Source: Spirobacillus cienkowskii
GTDB lineage: Bacteria > Bdellovibrionota_B > Oligoflexia > Silvanigrellales > Silvanigrellaceae
Reading direction: 5' to 3'
Length of the DNA stretch: 64,000 nt
Assembly: GCF_037081835.1 (NCBI RefSeq)
Contig: NZ_CP146516.1
Span: 457,501 to 521,500, forward strand
In this document: piece after piece, positions 27,621 to 36,198 of the stretch
Position numbering within the stretch: the first letter of the stretch is position 1
How the letters are laid out: every line of letters begins with the position of its first letter
Program-made: the position numbers and the translations under genes
Notes under the pieces: generated by a model
What the model was told of the DNA's origin: nothing
Databases searched by the model: none
The model's input: only the letters and a program-made list of their open reading frames with translations

Positions 27621-28301
27621 TTAATTTTTTACAGGATCTGTGGGTTCGGTAGGTTCAACTGGGTCTGTAGGTTTTACGCCAATTGTATTACCACAAACTG
27701 TTGCATTGTTAATTAAATTAATTATTCCAACATTATTTTTAAATACAACGTCTCCATCAACTCTAACATTATCAAGATTTAGTGTTTGGCTAATATTAAG
27801 AAACTTACTAAAGCTTCTGATAATAATATTTCCTTTAATTAACGAATTTTTAATATAATTATTTCTACCCCAAAGAATTATATCTTTTTCAAATGTCGTT
27901 TCATCTGCGTTTAAATCGCTAAATATTTTGGCAACATCATTTACAGTTGAATAAGCTATTGTTGTACTTCCAAATACAGTTAACTTTTTATAACTAGAAT
28001 TGTTTGTAAGAAATGTGCCACTAAAAATAGTATCAGAAAATTTTGAATTTGATATACTGCTGCTTCCATATACTTTTAGTTTATTTACAAATGTTGAATC
28101 ATTTGCACTAAATGTTCCAAAAATATTTGAATTACCCGATAAACTACAGCTACTAAATTGGCTTGAACCATATACATCAATGTCAGTATAGGTATCATTA
28201 AAACAAACAAATGAACCGTAAATTGCTTCACCATAAACGTTAGTCGCTATGGTTTGAAATAAAAAAGATAACACTAGATATAACTTAAATTTTAATTTCA
28301 T
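27621..28301 (-). CDS. Secreted repeat protein, beta-helix-like
   Basis: The 226-residue protein has a signal peptide (about 1-24). At least three units of about 40 residues follow, built on VYGSS-x-I/F-S...S...FGTF-x-A/T-N-D/N-S (DVYGSSQFSS, KVYGSSSISN, TVFGSTTIAY), then a degenerate fourth (LWGRNNYIKN). Evenly spaced V-x-G-S steps suggest a right-handed parallel beta-helix. The tail is a Pro/Thr/Glu linker (PTDPVEPTEPTDPV). AAGGAGG lies before the ATG at 28301. Role unknown; surface or adhesin-like is a guess. Confidence 0.65.
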   Translation of the reverse strand: MKLKFKLYLVLSFLFQTIATNVYGEAIYGSFVCFNDTYTDIDVYGSSQFSSCSLSGNSNIFGTFSANDSTFVNKLKVYGSSSISNSKFSDTIFSGTFLTNNSSYKKLTVFGSTTIAYSTVNDVAKIFSDLNADETTFEKDIILWGRNNYIKNSLIKGNIIIRSFSKFLNISQTLNLDNVRVDGDVVFKNNVGIINLINNATVCGNTIGVKPTDPVEPTEPTDPVKN

Positions 28302-29039
28302 ACGACCTCCTTAAAAATTTTTTCTTAATACATTTAACATTTTTTTGGATTGCAAAAATTTATCTATTAATATTAATTGATAAGAGATTTAATGTCAAAT
28401 TATGTTAAAATAAAATTATTCAATTGATTGTAAGTCAACTATCTTCAGAGAAAGGATATAATTTGGGGGCTTCTTTTGAAATTTTTGTAGGTGCTATATG
28501 AACACTAGTACCTATATCTATAGAATGCAATATAAATTAAATTTTAATCACAATTATAAGTCTAGTTTAATTTGATTTTATTTAAGAAATTTTCTGGAAA
28601 TATTGAAAAATATTTTTTTTAAATTCATATCTTGTTAGTTCATTTGTATCAATGACATCAGATAATTTTTAGATGTCATCAATCCTACATCTTTTTCTGT
28701 TGACTTAATTATTTTTGTAATAAAGTTCTTTGCTTATTTGTCAAAATTAAATACAGGTTTTAATTGTTTTAAATCGCAAATTAAAATTATTTTGGATTCT
28801 TTCTTTAAAGAAATTTTAAACTTATTATCTTTGATTGTTTTTTTATTTAAATTTACTTTCTTGTGTAATTAATTTTAAAATAACAAAAAATTAATAAAAA
28901 CTTACTGAAAAGGAGTATTTTATCAAAAATTACAATAATAGAGAATATTAAGTTGTTCAAATTTGTAGATTGATAAGAAATTCTTTTAACTTGTATCTTT
29001 AAATTTATATTAAAAGTAATTTATTTTTGTGAATATTAA
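28302..29039. other. Long AT-rich intergenic stretch, no gene seen
   Basis: These 738 bp carry many stops in all frames. The only structure I see is an 8-bp hairpin (ATGACATC at 28652-28659 with GATGTCAT at 28672-28679) and the start region of the repeat-protein gene. An unrecognised small RNA cannot be excluded. Confidence 0.5.
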
Positions 29040-29078
29040 AAAACCCCAGTAAAGAAAGATATTCTTACTGGGGTTTTA
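29036..29078 (-). terminator. dnaK terminator
   Basis: Read on the minus strand, AAAACCCCAGTAA (29077-29065) pairs with TTACTGGGGTTTT (29052-29040), a 13-bp perfect stem, followed by more T. It stands 18 bp after the dnaK stop. Confidence 0.9.
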
Positions 29079-29095
29079 ACCAAATGAGTTTTTGC

Positions 29096-31009
29096 TTACT
29101 TGCTAGACTCAAATTCTGCATCAACCACGCCATCTTTGTTTTTAGAGTTGGTTTGGTTGCTGTTGCTTGCATCAGGATTAGGCGTACCTTGATCTTGTTG
29201 CGCGCCTGCGTTTTTGTACATTTCTTCTGCGAGCTTGTGTGCTTTAGTTTCGAGAGAAGCAATAGCTGCCTCAAGAGCCTCTTTATCTTCTGCTTTGGTT
29301 TCTAGCACGCTGCGTGCATTAGAAAGTTCGCTTTCTAGCGCAGACTTCATATCTGCTGGCAATTTATCGCCGTTTTCACGAAGATTTTTTTCTGTTTGGA
29401 ATACAATTCCATCAAGTTTATTGCGTGCTTCAATTGTTTCTCGACGCGCTTTGTCTGTAGCAGCATTGTGTTCTGCGTCTTCTTTCATGCGCTTGATGTC
29501 TGCTTCAGAAAGACCGCCGGAGTTAGAAACAGTAATTTTTTGTTCTTTGCCAGTTCCGAGGTCTTTTGCTGACACTTTAAGGATACCGTTTGCATCAATA
29601 TCAAAAGTCACTTCGATTTGAGGAATGCCGCGAGGTGCTGCAGGGATGTCTGCTAAGTTAAAACGACCTAAACTTCTGTTGTCGCGAGCCATTTGACGTT
29701 CACCTTGGAACACACCAATTTCAACGCTAGTTTGGTTGTCTGCAGCGGTGGAGAAAATTTGGCTTGCGCGCTTTGGAATTGTGCTGTTGCGTTCGATCAG
29801 AGTGGTGAATACGCCACCCAAGGTTTCAATACCTAGGCTAAGCGGAGTCACATCTAAGAGAAGCACGTCTTTAACTTCGCCACCAAGCACGCCTGCTTGC
29901 ACAGCAGCCCCTAATGCCACAACTTCGTCTGGGTTAACAGTACGATTAGGTTCTTTATTAAAGAATTTTTTAACTTTTTCACCAACTAATGGAATACGAG
30001 TGGAACCGCCAACCATGACCACTTCATCAATTTGATCGATAGTGAGTTTTGCATCACTCAATGCTTTGCGGCATGGTTCAATTGTTTTATCGATAATATC
30101 CATAATCATTTGCTCAAACTGCGAACGCATTAGGCTCAATGCAAGGTGTTTAGGTCCTGTTTGATCGGCAGTTAAATAAGGAAGATTGATGTCAACCTTA
30201 GTTTGGCTTGAAAGTTCGATTTTTGCTTTTTCAGCAGATTCTTTTAGACGTTGCATTGCCATAGGGTCTTTAGAAACATCAATAGACGTTTGTTTTTTGA
30301 ACTCTTCAACTAAAAAGTCAATAAGGCGCTCATCAACGTTGTCGCCGCCAAGGTGGGTGTCACCGTTAGTAGAAAGCACTTCAACCACGTTATCGCCAAC
30401 TTCAAGGATAGACACATCAAATGTACCGCCACCGAAGTCGTAAACTGCGATTTTTTGGTTGGTTTTTTTGTCGAGCCCATATGCTAAAGCGGCTGCTGTA
30501 GGCTCATTAATAATACGAAGAACCTCAAGGCCAGCAATGCGGCCAGCATCTTTAGTCGCTTGGCGTTGGGAGTCATTAAAGTAAGCAGGTACTGTGATAA
30601 CAGCTTGAGTGACAGTCTGTCCAAGATAGTTCTCTGCTGCTTCTTTAAGTTTTTGAAGAACTTTTGCAGAAATTTGTTGTGGGCTTAAATCTTTGCCGCC
30701 AATTTCAAATAAAATATTATTATCTGATCCTTTTTTTACAGAGTATGGCATTTTGCCGGCTTCGCTTGAGCGTTCAGAGAAGTGGCTACCAATAAAACGT
30801 TTTGCTGAGTAAATGGTGTTGCGTGGGTTTGTAACTGCTTGGTTGCGCGCAGGACGACCAACAATAAACTCGCCATCGCGTGTGTAAGCAACCACAGAAG
30901 GGGTTGTACGCTCGCCTTCTTGGTTTGCAATCACTTTTGCTTGACCATTTTCCATAACTGCAACCACCGAGTTGGTTGTTCCTAAGTCGATACCAATAAT
31001 TTTACTCAT
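29096..31009 (-). CDS. dnaK: Molecular chaperone DnaK (Hsp70)
   Basis: The protein of about 637 residues is a full-length Hsp70. It has [15 protein letters not shown] at the start, the [15 protein letters not shown] and [13 protein letters not shown] blocks of the ATPase domain, VGGSTRIP, and the [14 protein letters not shown] linker into the peptide-binding domain. The C-terminal end is acidic (DGVVDAEFE). It refolds proteins with DnaJ and GrpE, neither of which is adjacent. ATG at 31009 with GGAGG 7-8 nt upstream is chosen; the frame to 31045 is not the start. The leader contains an inverted repeat and a TTGACA promoter. Confidence 0.97.
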   Translation of the reverse strand: MSKIIGIDLGTTNSVVAVMENGQAKVIANQEGERTTPSVVAYTRDGEFIVGRPARNQAVTNPRNTIYSAKRFIGSHFSERSSEAGKMPYSVKKGSDNNILFEIGGKDLSPQQISAKVLQKLKEAAENYLGQTVTQAVITVPAYFNDSQRQATKDAGRIAGLEVLRIINEPTAAALAYGLDKKTNQKIAVYDFGGGTFDVSILEVGDNVVEVLSTNGDTHLGGDNVDERLIDFLVEEFKKQTSIDVSKDPMAMQRLKESAEKAKIELSSQTKVDINLPYLTADQTGPKHLALSLMRSQFEQMIMDIIDKTIEPCRKALSDAKLTIDQIDEVVMVGGSTRIPLVGEKVKKFFNKEPNRTVNPDEVVALGAAVQAGVLGGEVKDVLLLDVTPLSLGIETLGGVFTTLIERNSTIPKRASQIFSTAADNQTSVEIGVFQGERQMARDNRSLGRFNLADIPAAPRGIPQIEVTFDIDANGILKVSAKDLGTGKEQKITVSNSGGLSEADIKRMKEDAEHNAATDKARRETIEARNKLDGIVFQTEKNLRENGDKLPADMKSALESELSNARSVLETKAEDKEALEAAIASLETKAHKLAEEMYKNAGAQQDQGTPNPDASNSNQTNSKNKDGVVDAEFESSK

Positions 31010-31076
31010 ACAAAAAACCTCCGAATAGGGATGACAATAAATCACTTTTGTTATTTTTTAATGTAGGGAAATAGTA

Positions 31077-31111
31077 GTACTTTTATTTACTTAACGCTAA
31101 GCTAAAAGTAC
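31077..31111 (-). promoter_or_regulatory. Inverted repeat in the dnaK 5' leader
   Basis: GTACTTTTA (31077-31085) and TAAAAGTAC (31103-31111) are perfect 9-bp arms around 17 nt that contain a smaller TTA/TAA pairing. A second short hairpin (CAGGG/CCCTG, 31111-31130) abuts it. Both lie between the promoter and the Shine-Dalgarno, so they may act as an operator or as leader RNA structure. It is not the CIRCE sequence bound by HrcA. Confidence 0.55.
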
Positions 31112-31139
31112 AGGGCCTCTTTTTTCCCTGCTTGCGTGG

Positions 31140-31167
31140 AACATAAGCACCCATTTTCTACTGTCAA
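31140..31167 (-). promoter_or_regulatory. Probable sigma-70 promoter of dnaK
   Basis: On the minus strand TTGACA (31167-31162) is followed by 16 nt and TATGTT (31145-31140). It reads toward dnaK with about 120 nt of leader. A consensus -35 box suggests housekeeping transcription rather than only a heat-shock sigma factor. Confidence 0.6.
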
Positions 31168-31217
31168 TATAGAAAGTAATAAAACTATATTCTTTCTTAC
31201 GTTAATGTTTGCAGGGT

Positions 31218-31247
31218 TTGACAGTATCAGATAAATGAGCATATGAA
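31218..31247 (+). promoter_or_regulatory. Probable promoter of the dedA-like operon
   Basis: TTGACA (31218-31223), an 18-nt spacer, then TATGAA (31242-31247). The ATG at 31243 would fall inside this -10 box, which supports the downstream GTG at 31282 as the real start of the next gene. Confidence 0.5.
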
Positions 31248-31281
31248 GAGTTTTTTTTTCTTAAGATTTTATGGAGTCGTT

Positions 31282-31950
31282 GTGTTAAGTTTAGACAGTC
31301 TCATATATTTCTTTACAAATTATGGTACGATTGCTGTTTTTGGAGTTCTTTTGTTATGTGGATTTGGCTTGCCAATTCCAGAAGACATTACCTTAGTAGC
31401 TGGTGGCTTTATTTCTTCCTTGGCATGTCCAATAGAGGGCTCATTTCTACATGCTTTTCAAAATTGTGACTCTGTACATATCATGCTTGCTATCTCTATG
31501 GCTGGTGTTCTTTTAGGAGATAGTGTGATGTTTTTTTTAGGTTATATTTATGGAGAAAAGTTACTTAAAATAAAATTTTTCTCTAGAATTGTGACACAAG
31601 AAAGATATCAATGGGTGCAAGAAAAATTTGCGAAACACGGATTTTGGTTTATTTTTGCAGCCCGTTTTATGCCGGGTTTGCGAGCGCCTATTTATGTTGT
31701 TACGGGAATTACAAAAAAAGTCAGTTACTTAAAGTTTTTTTTAACAGATGGAATGGCAGCAATTATTAGCGTCCCTATTTGGGTTTATCTTGGGTTTTGG
31801 GGTGAAAGGCAACTCAGTGATCTAGAAGTTCTAGACTATTATATTAAAAAAGGTCAGTTTGGAATTATTGGGTTTGTTGCGATAGCGCTTGTAACGTTTT
31901 TGGTTATTTGGTTTGTAAAGAAAAAAATTAAAGAAAAAACAGGGTTTTAA
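31282..31950 (+). CDS. DedA family membrane protein (VTT/SNARE-associated domain)
   Basis: The protein of about 222 residues has the DedA pattern. An N-terminal helix is followed by GFGLPIPEDITLVAGGFI, later GVLLGDSVMFFLGYIYGEKLL. The signature RFMPGLRAPIYVVTGI then precedes two C-terminal helices. DedA proteins are linked to flipping of lipid carriers or phospholipids across the inner membrane. GTG at 31282 is chosen because GGAG is 5 nt upstream and the alternative ATG overlaps the promoter. It is probably co-transcribed with the next two genes. Confidence 0.85.
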   Translation: MLSLDSLIYFFTNYGTIAVFGVLLLCGFGLPIPEDITLVAGGFISSLACPIEGSFLHAFQNCDSVHIMLAISMAGVLLGDSVMFFLGYIYGEKLLKIKFFSRIVTQERYQWVQEKFAKHGFWFIFAARFMPGLRAPIYVVTGITKKVSYLKFFLTDGMAAIISVPIWVYLGFWGERQLSDLEVLDYYIKKGQFGIIGFVAIALVTFLVIWFVKKKIKEKTGF

Positions 31951-31980
31951 TTACTTAAATTTTTGTATGGATTTTTAACA

Positions 31981-32664
31981 ATGAATTCTAGTGTTGAGTT
32001 TATGATTATTAGAGGAATTATCCTCTATTTAGGTTTTCTTTTTGCGATTACTGTTTATCAAGGAACTATTGCAATAGTTGCAAGAAAGCTTGGTGATCGT
32101 TCTTTTACCACAAATCAAATGGCAACAATAAATCCGTTACCTCATATAGAATTATTTGGAACTGTGATTTTGCCACTTATGGCAATTATTTTACATGCCC
32201 CATTTATTATTGGTTGGCCTAAGACTTTTAGTCTTGAAACACGTTACTTTGCAAAACCAAAGCGTGATATTAATATAATTTATATTTCAGCCGTTGCAGC
32301 AAATTTTTTGGTTGCATTTATTGTTATGGTGATTTTTCGTGCGATTGGGGGCGGAACTTATTTATTAAATCCTGCCACTGATTTATCTAATCCTGATTTA
32401 TTGATAAAATTTATTATAGGATCAATAGGGATTACAAATGCTATTTTAGGTGGATTGTATTTATTACCTATTCCAAATTTTTCTGGTTGGCAGTTACTTA
32501 TAAATAATGTTTCTTATAAATTGTCTCAAAAGCTACAAGAACATGCACTAACAATTTCAATTGTCTTTTTATTGCTTATAATTTTAAAGATATTTAATTT
32601 TTACTTTATTTTTATTGCAAATCTATTTTTTGTTGGTAGCAATACATTTATGGTTTTTGGTTAA
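31981..32664 (+). CDS. M50 (site-2 protease, YwhC-like) homologue without the metal site
   Basis: The 227-residue membrane protein aligns by eye with YwhC-type site-2 proteases. The stretch V-x6-VARKLGDRSFTTNQMATINPLPHIELFGTVILPL is retained with family spacing, as is the FIIGWPKTFSLETRYFAKPKRDI region. The HExxH position reads Tyr26-Gln27-Gly-Thr-Ile30, so both His and the Glu are gone. The second metal motif, usually NLLPIPPLDG, reads LLPIPNFSG, with Ser168 for Asp. It is probably an inactive pseudoprotease acting as a membrane scaffold or substrate binder. ATG at 31981 is preferred over TTG at 31963. The stop overlaps the next start (TAATG). Confidence 0.8.
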   Translation: MNSSVEFMIIRGIILYLGFLFAITVYQGTIAIVARKLGDRSFTTNQMATINPLPHIELFGTVILPLMAIILHAPFIIGWPKTFSLETRYFAKPKRDINIIYISAVAANFLVAFIVMVIFRAIGGGTYLLNPATDLSNPDLLIKFIIGSIGITNAILGGLYLLPIPNFSGWQLLINNVSYKLSQKLQEHALTISIVFLLLIILKIFNFYFIFIANLFFVGSNTFMVFG

Positions 32665-33731
32665 TGAATAAAAATTTTTTGTATACTATTTATAGTCATT
32701 CTGATGCTGATGGGGGGATAGCTGCCGCATTATTTACTAAATTTCTTTACGGTAAATACGGTAAATATGGTTGGAACGTAGTTGTACAACCAGTAAATCA
32801 TGTTTCTTCTGAAGGAGAATGGAGTTTAAAAGAAATTTTATGGCCATGTGCGATTTTAGACTTTACCATCCACCCCTCCTTTTTAAGTAACAGGTTTTTT
32901 TTAAATAAAACAATTCAAGACAAGCAACTTGACGACGGAAACATATTGCCACATTGTTATTGGATTGATCACCATCCTACAGGCTCAAGTTATCCTTTTT
33001 TATCAGAAGCAAATACCGCTGAACTTATTCCTAATGTTATAACAAAATGGGACACTTCAGCGATAAGTACACCAGGATTGTTAAGAAAACATTTTCATGA
33101 ACTCGAATTCCCCGGGAAAATAATTCAAGATTACGAAGAGTTTATTGATTTAGCAGAAATTATAGATGGCGCAATGTATGTTAATTCTGAGGCAGCTCAT
33201 GATTTTTCTTCATCTGCAGTAAAGCTACAAACTTTATTTAATGCAAGTCATGGAATTATTAATAAAGAAGCTTTATATAAAAAGCTAGTCAAGCAAATTG
33301 TAAAAAGCCCAAGTGTTGAGGATTTATTTGATTCTGATTTATTATACTCTAGTATTATAGATTTTGAAGAACAACAATTTAATAAGCAGTTAAGAGCTTA
33401 CAAAAAAGTAATAAAAAAAGAAGGTATAATCGCTTTTTCTGATTTTTCAAAAAGTAACGAATATAAAGGTATGGGTAGATTTGTACCTTATTTATTGTAT
33501 GCTGAATGTAATTATGCACTTCATGTTTTTCCAAGTTATCAAAAAAATACTTATTCTGTTTCTTGTGGAATAAATCCTTGGAATAAACCTAAAAATTCTT
33601 TTAAGCATTTAGGCAATTACTTTGCTAAAAATTTTGCTGGGGGAGGACATGCATATGTTGCAGGGGGTAAAGTAAATGATGAAAATTTTTATAAAATTAG
33701 AAAATTAATAGATTTTTTAAATGAAGAATAA
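32664..33731 (+). CDS. DHH family phosphoesterase
   Basis: The 355-residue protein shows the DHH superfamily metal motifs: YSHSDADGGIAAALF near the start, AILDF in the middle, and WIDHHPTG at about residue 97. The DHHA1-type end is FAGGGHAYVAGGKV. It probably cleaves a phosphodiester in a nucleotide or short RNA. The start overlaps the stop of the pseudoprotease gene by one base, so the two are coupled. Substrate unknown. Confidence 0.85.
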   Translation: MNKNFLYTIYSHSDADGGIAAALFTKFLYGKYGKYGWNVVVQPVNHVSSEGEWSLKEILWPCAILDFTIHPSFLSNRFFLNKTIQDKQLDDGNILPHCYWIDHHPTGSSYPFLSEANTAELIPNVITKWDTSAISTPGLLRKHFHELEFPGKIIQDYEEFIDLAEIIDGAMYVNSEAAHDFSSSAVKLQTLFNASHGIINKEALYKKLVKQIVKSPSVEDLFDSDLLYSSIIDFEEQQFNKQLRAYKKVIKKEGIIAFSDFSKSNEYKGMGRFVPYLLYAECNYALHVFPSYQKNTYSVSCGINPWNKPKNSFKHLGNYFAKNFAGGGHAYVAGGKVNDENFYKIRKLIDFLNEE

Positions 33732-33747
33732 TTAATCAATTGTCAAT

Positions 33748-35112
33748 TTAATCTGTTCCAAAAGTAATAAATTCTTCATCTGTTGCAGAAGGTGCTACTG
33801 CTTTTTTAGCACCATCGTTGTAACCTTCCATAATAAAATCTAATTGCGCATTTGTTAACAAATATTTGGATTTATTATCTTGAGAGTTAGTTTGAAGCTG
33901 AGCTGGCGGAATTTTACTTTGAACAGGCTGTTCACTGGCTTCTTTTTGCAGTTTTTCTAAAAGATTTTTAGACTTAACGTAACTATTGGAGCTTTTTTCA
34001 TACGACTTTTTAGCAAATTCAAGAGCTTTTGGGGTATCTCCCATTTTAGAATAAGCCAATGCAATATTGTAAAGCAAAAGATACTCTTTTTCTGGAGCAT
34101 CAATGATCTTCATGGCATTACGATAAAGTGAGATACCATCATTGAATTTTCCTGCTTTAACAAGCAAAACTCCTTTATTATTAAAAAAACTGGCAAGTTC
34201 TCCTCCTTTTTTTAATTTTGCAAGAACTTTTTTGCTTTCTTCAATGCGCCCTTGAGTTGCTAGCACACGTCCTAGGCCAAAAGCGGCACGATCATCAGTA
34301 GGGTTGAGTTTTAATACACTTTTAAAATTTTCTTCAGCTTTATCTGTTTCGCCATTGCCAAGGCTAAGTTCTCCAATAACCAGGAGTCTGTCGATATTGT
34401 GTGGACTTAAATTTTTTGCTTTATCTAAAGCTTTCATTGCATCTTCAAAACGATCTGTTTTGATAAAAACTTTTGATAATAGATTTAAAGCAGGAATATG
34501 GTTGGCGTCAATTTTTAAAATTTTGTTTAAAAACTCTTCTGCCTTTTTTATTTCTTGCGTTCTAAGTAAAAGCTCGGCATATAAAGTTAAAAATCTAAGA
34601 GAACTGGGCTCTTTTTTTAAGCGCGGTAATAAAATTTCTTCAGCAATTTTATAGTTTTTTTCGATAAGTGCATTTTTAAATTGTAATTGAAAATTGCGAT
34701 CACTATCTTGATTTTTTTGTTGCTCTTCCAATTCTTGAAAACGAGTTAAAAATTCTTTTTCACTAATTGGTTTTGATAAAATTTCAAAAAAATAAAATTC
34801 TGAGATAATTGCTTTGTCTTCTTTACCAATGCTTCCAACTAAAGGTACACAAAAAGTATCTCGAATTTTTTTATTTGCATGTGTTTTAATATATTGAACC
34901 AAAGCAATGCCAGAAAAAATTGGCATTCTGACATCGACAAATACAATATCGTAAGGATTTGGGTTTGTTTCGAGTTCTTTAAGCGCGTCTTCTGCAGAAA
35001 GAAGGCCTTTGTAATGTTTTCTGCCCATTTTTCCAAATATTTTGTTCATTTGATTAATAATGTCTGGATCGTCATCAACAACCAATATGTTATTGAATAT
35101 AACCTGTGTCAT
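33748..35112 (-). CDS. Response regulator receiver with TPR repeats
   Basis: The 454-residue protein has an N-terminal receiver with the full acidic pocket (VVDDDP, residues 11-16). Phospho-acceptor Asp60 is in DIVFVDVRMP and Lys114 in ILSKP. From about residue 150 to 400 it is a run of tetratricopeptide repeats. It ends in a short tail (NAQLDFIMEGYNDGAKKA). GGGGGG lies 4 nt before the ATG. It stands divergent from a CheX-like gene, and a related protein with an altered receiver is at 47344. It probably relays a phospho-signal to partner proteins rather than to DNA. Confidence 0.88.
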   Translation of the reverse strand: MTQVIFNNILVVDDDPDIINQMNKIFGKMGRKHYKGLLSAEDALKELETNPNPYDIVFVDVRMPIFSGIALVQYIKTHANKKIRDTFCVPLVGSIGKEDKAIISEFYFFEILSKPISEKEFLTRFQELEEQQKNQDSDRNFQLQFKNALIEKNYKIAEEILLPRLKKEPSSLRFLTLYAELLLRTQEIKKAEEFLNKILKIDANHIPALNLLSKVFIKTDRFEDAMKALDKAKNLSPHNIDRLLVIGELSLGNGETDKAEENFKSVLKLNPTDDRAAFGLGRVLATQGRIEESKKVLAKLKKGGELASFFNNKGVLLVKAGKFNDGISLYRNAMKIIDAPEKEYLLLYNIALAYSKMGDTPKALEFAKKSYEKSSNSYVKSKNLLEKLQKEASEQPVQSKIPPAQLQTNSQDNKSKYLLTNAQLDFIMEGYNDGAKKAVAPSATDEEFITFGTD

Positions 35113-35219
35113 TTTCCCCCCTTCAGCTTGCTATAGATTTTAACATAGCCAAACGATACCTATAAATGTCAGTTAATTGCTATTACCTATAAAATTAGAA
35201 AAGGGGTTATAAGTTCGTT

Positions 35220-36137
35220 ATGGCGCCCCCTAATTCGTTAGAAAAAAAACTAGACCGATATTATAATGATATTATTGATAAACTTATGGAGATTGTTGAA
35301 ACACACAAAAATGTATTGGGAGAACAAAAAGAACTTAAAAAAGATGTTGCAAAACTTAAAGAACATTTACTTGAAGCAAAAACTAGTATTGAACAATTAG
35401 AAACTTTAGTTTCAAATATTAACCGAGCAGCAGCTTCTGTTTCACACTCAAACCAAGCAAACACAGTCATTTTGCCTGCCTCTCAAACAGTTGTTGTGTC
35501 ACAAGCCACCCCTACCATTTCGTCGCAACAGCAACAGAGTCAAACAGTGAGTGCTCCAGAAGAAAAAGTCGTTAAAGCTCCGCCTGCAAAAGAGCCTCCT
35601 ACACCGCCTCCTAAAGCAGAAGCTCCTGTTAAAAGGAGCTTAAAAGAATTTTTAGCACAAGAAGTTTCGATCTTTGATGTTAAGGTGTTAAATGCCTTCA
35701 TCAAAGCGACTAGAGAAGTTGTCAAATCAAATGCCTTAAAAGAACCCAGTTTTATAAAACCTATCATAGACGGTAAAATGCAGTTTCCTATTACAGTTGC
35801 GGGGCGTATGCAACTTGCGCGTGATAAAGGAAAAGGCGCGATGGCTTTTTGTTTATGTCAAGAATCGGCAAGCGAAATAACGCGTGCTGTGTTGTGTATG
35901 CCTGAACAAGAGACGCTGTCTTCTAATGATATTAAAGACGTAACAAGTGAAATTTGTAATCAAATTTGTGGAAAATCAAAAGTTAACTTAAAAAATGATG
36001 GCTATAGTTTTGATATTGGTTTGCCAGAAATTCATCAAGGAAAAACGTCTGAAATAATGGAATCGTTAGGCAAGCCAAATGTTGCTTTATTTTTTGAATT
36101 TAATAAACAGCCTTTTTATATATTTTTTTGGGGTTAA
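35220..36137 (+). CDS. CheX-like chemotaxis phosphatase domain protein with N-terminal coiled coil
   Basis: The 305-residue protein has a coiled coil (about 10-70) and a Pro/Gln/Ala-rich linker (about 85-140). A CheX-type domain (about 150-305) follows: FDVKVLNAFIKATREVV, then TSEICNQICGKSKVNL with the ExxN catalytic pair, and FDIGLPEIHQG. CheX enzymes remove phosphate from CheY-type receivers. Its position divergent from the response regulator-TPR gene makes that protein a candidate substrate. The coiled-coil and linker extension is unusual. Confidence 0.78.
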   Translation: MAPPNSLEKKLDRYYNDIIDKLMEIVETHKNVLGEQKELKKDVAKLKEHLLEAKTSIEQLETLVSNINRAAASVSHSNQANTVILPASQTVVVSQATPTISSQQQQSQTVSAPEEKVVKAPPAKEPPTPPPKAEAPVKRSLKEFLAQEVSIFDVKVLNAFIKATREVVKSNALKEPSFIKPIIDGKMQFPITVAGRMQLARDKGKGAMAFCLCQESASEITRAVLCMPEQETLSSNDIKDVTSEICNQICGKSKVNLKNDGYSFDIGLPEIHQGKTSEIMESLGKPNVALFFEFNKQPFYIFFWG

Positions 36138-36165
36138 ATTTTTTAATCTAACCCCAAATTTGTTT
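36127..36165 (+). terminator. Terminator after the CheX-like gene
   Basis: TTTGGGGTTA (36127-36136) pairs with TAACCCCAAA (36149-36158), followed by TTTGTTTT. The left arm overlaps the stop codon. It sits between convergent genes (flagellin on the other strand). Confidence 0.7.
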
Positions 36166-36198
36166 TAGGTATTATTTGAATTTGCAAAAAAAGATCGG

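Noticed and set aside
29214-30443. Several Ser-rich frames on the plus strand inside dnaK
   Set aside because: Typical antisense artefacts of a conserved coding gene; composition follows the dnaK codons.
31077-31111. CIRCE/HrcA element before dnaK
   Set aside because: The arms (GTACTTTTA/TAAAAGTAC) do not match TTAGCACTC-N9-GAGTGCTAA.
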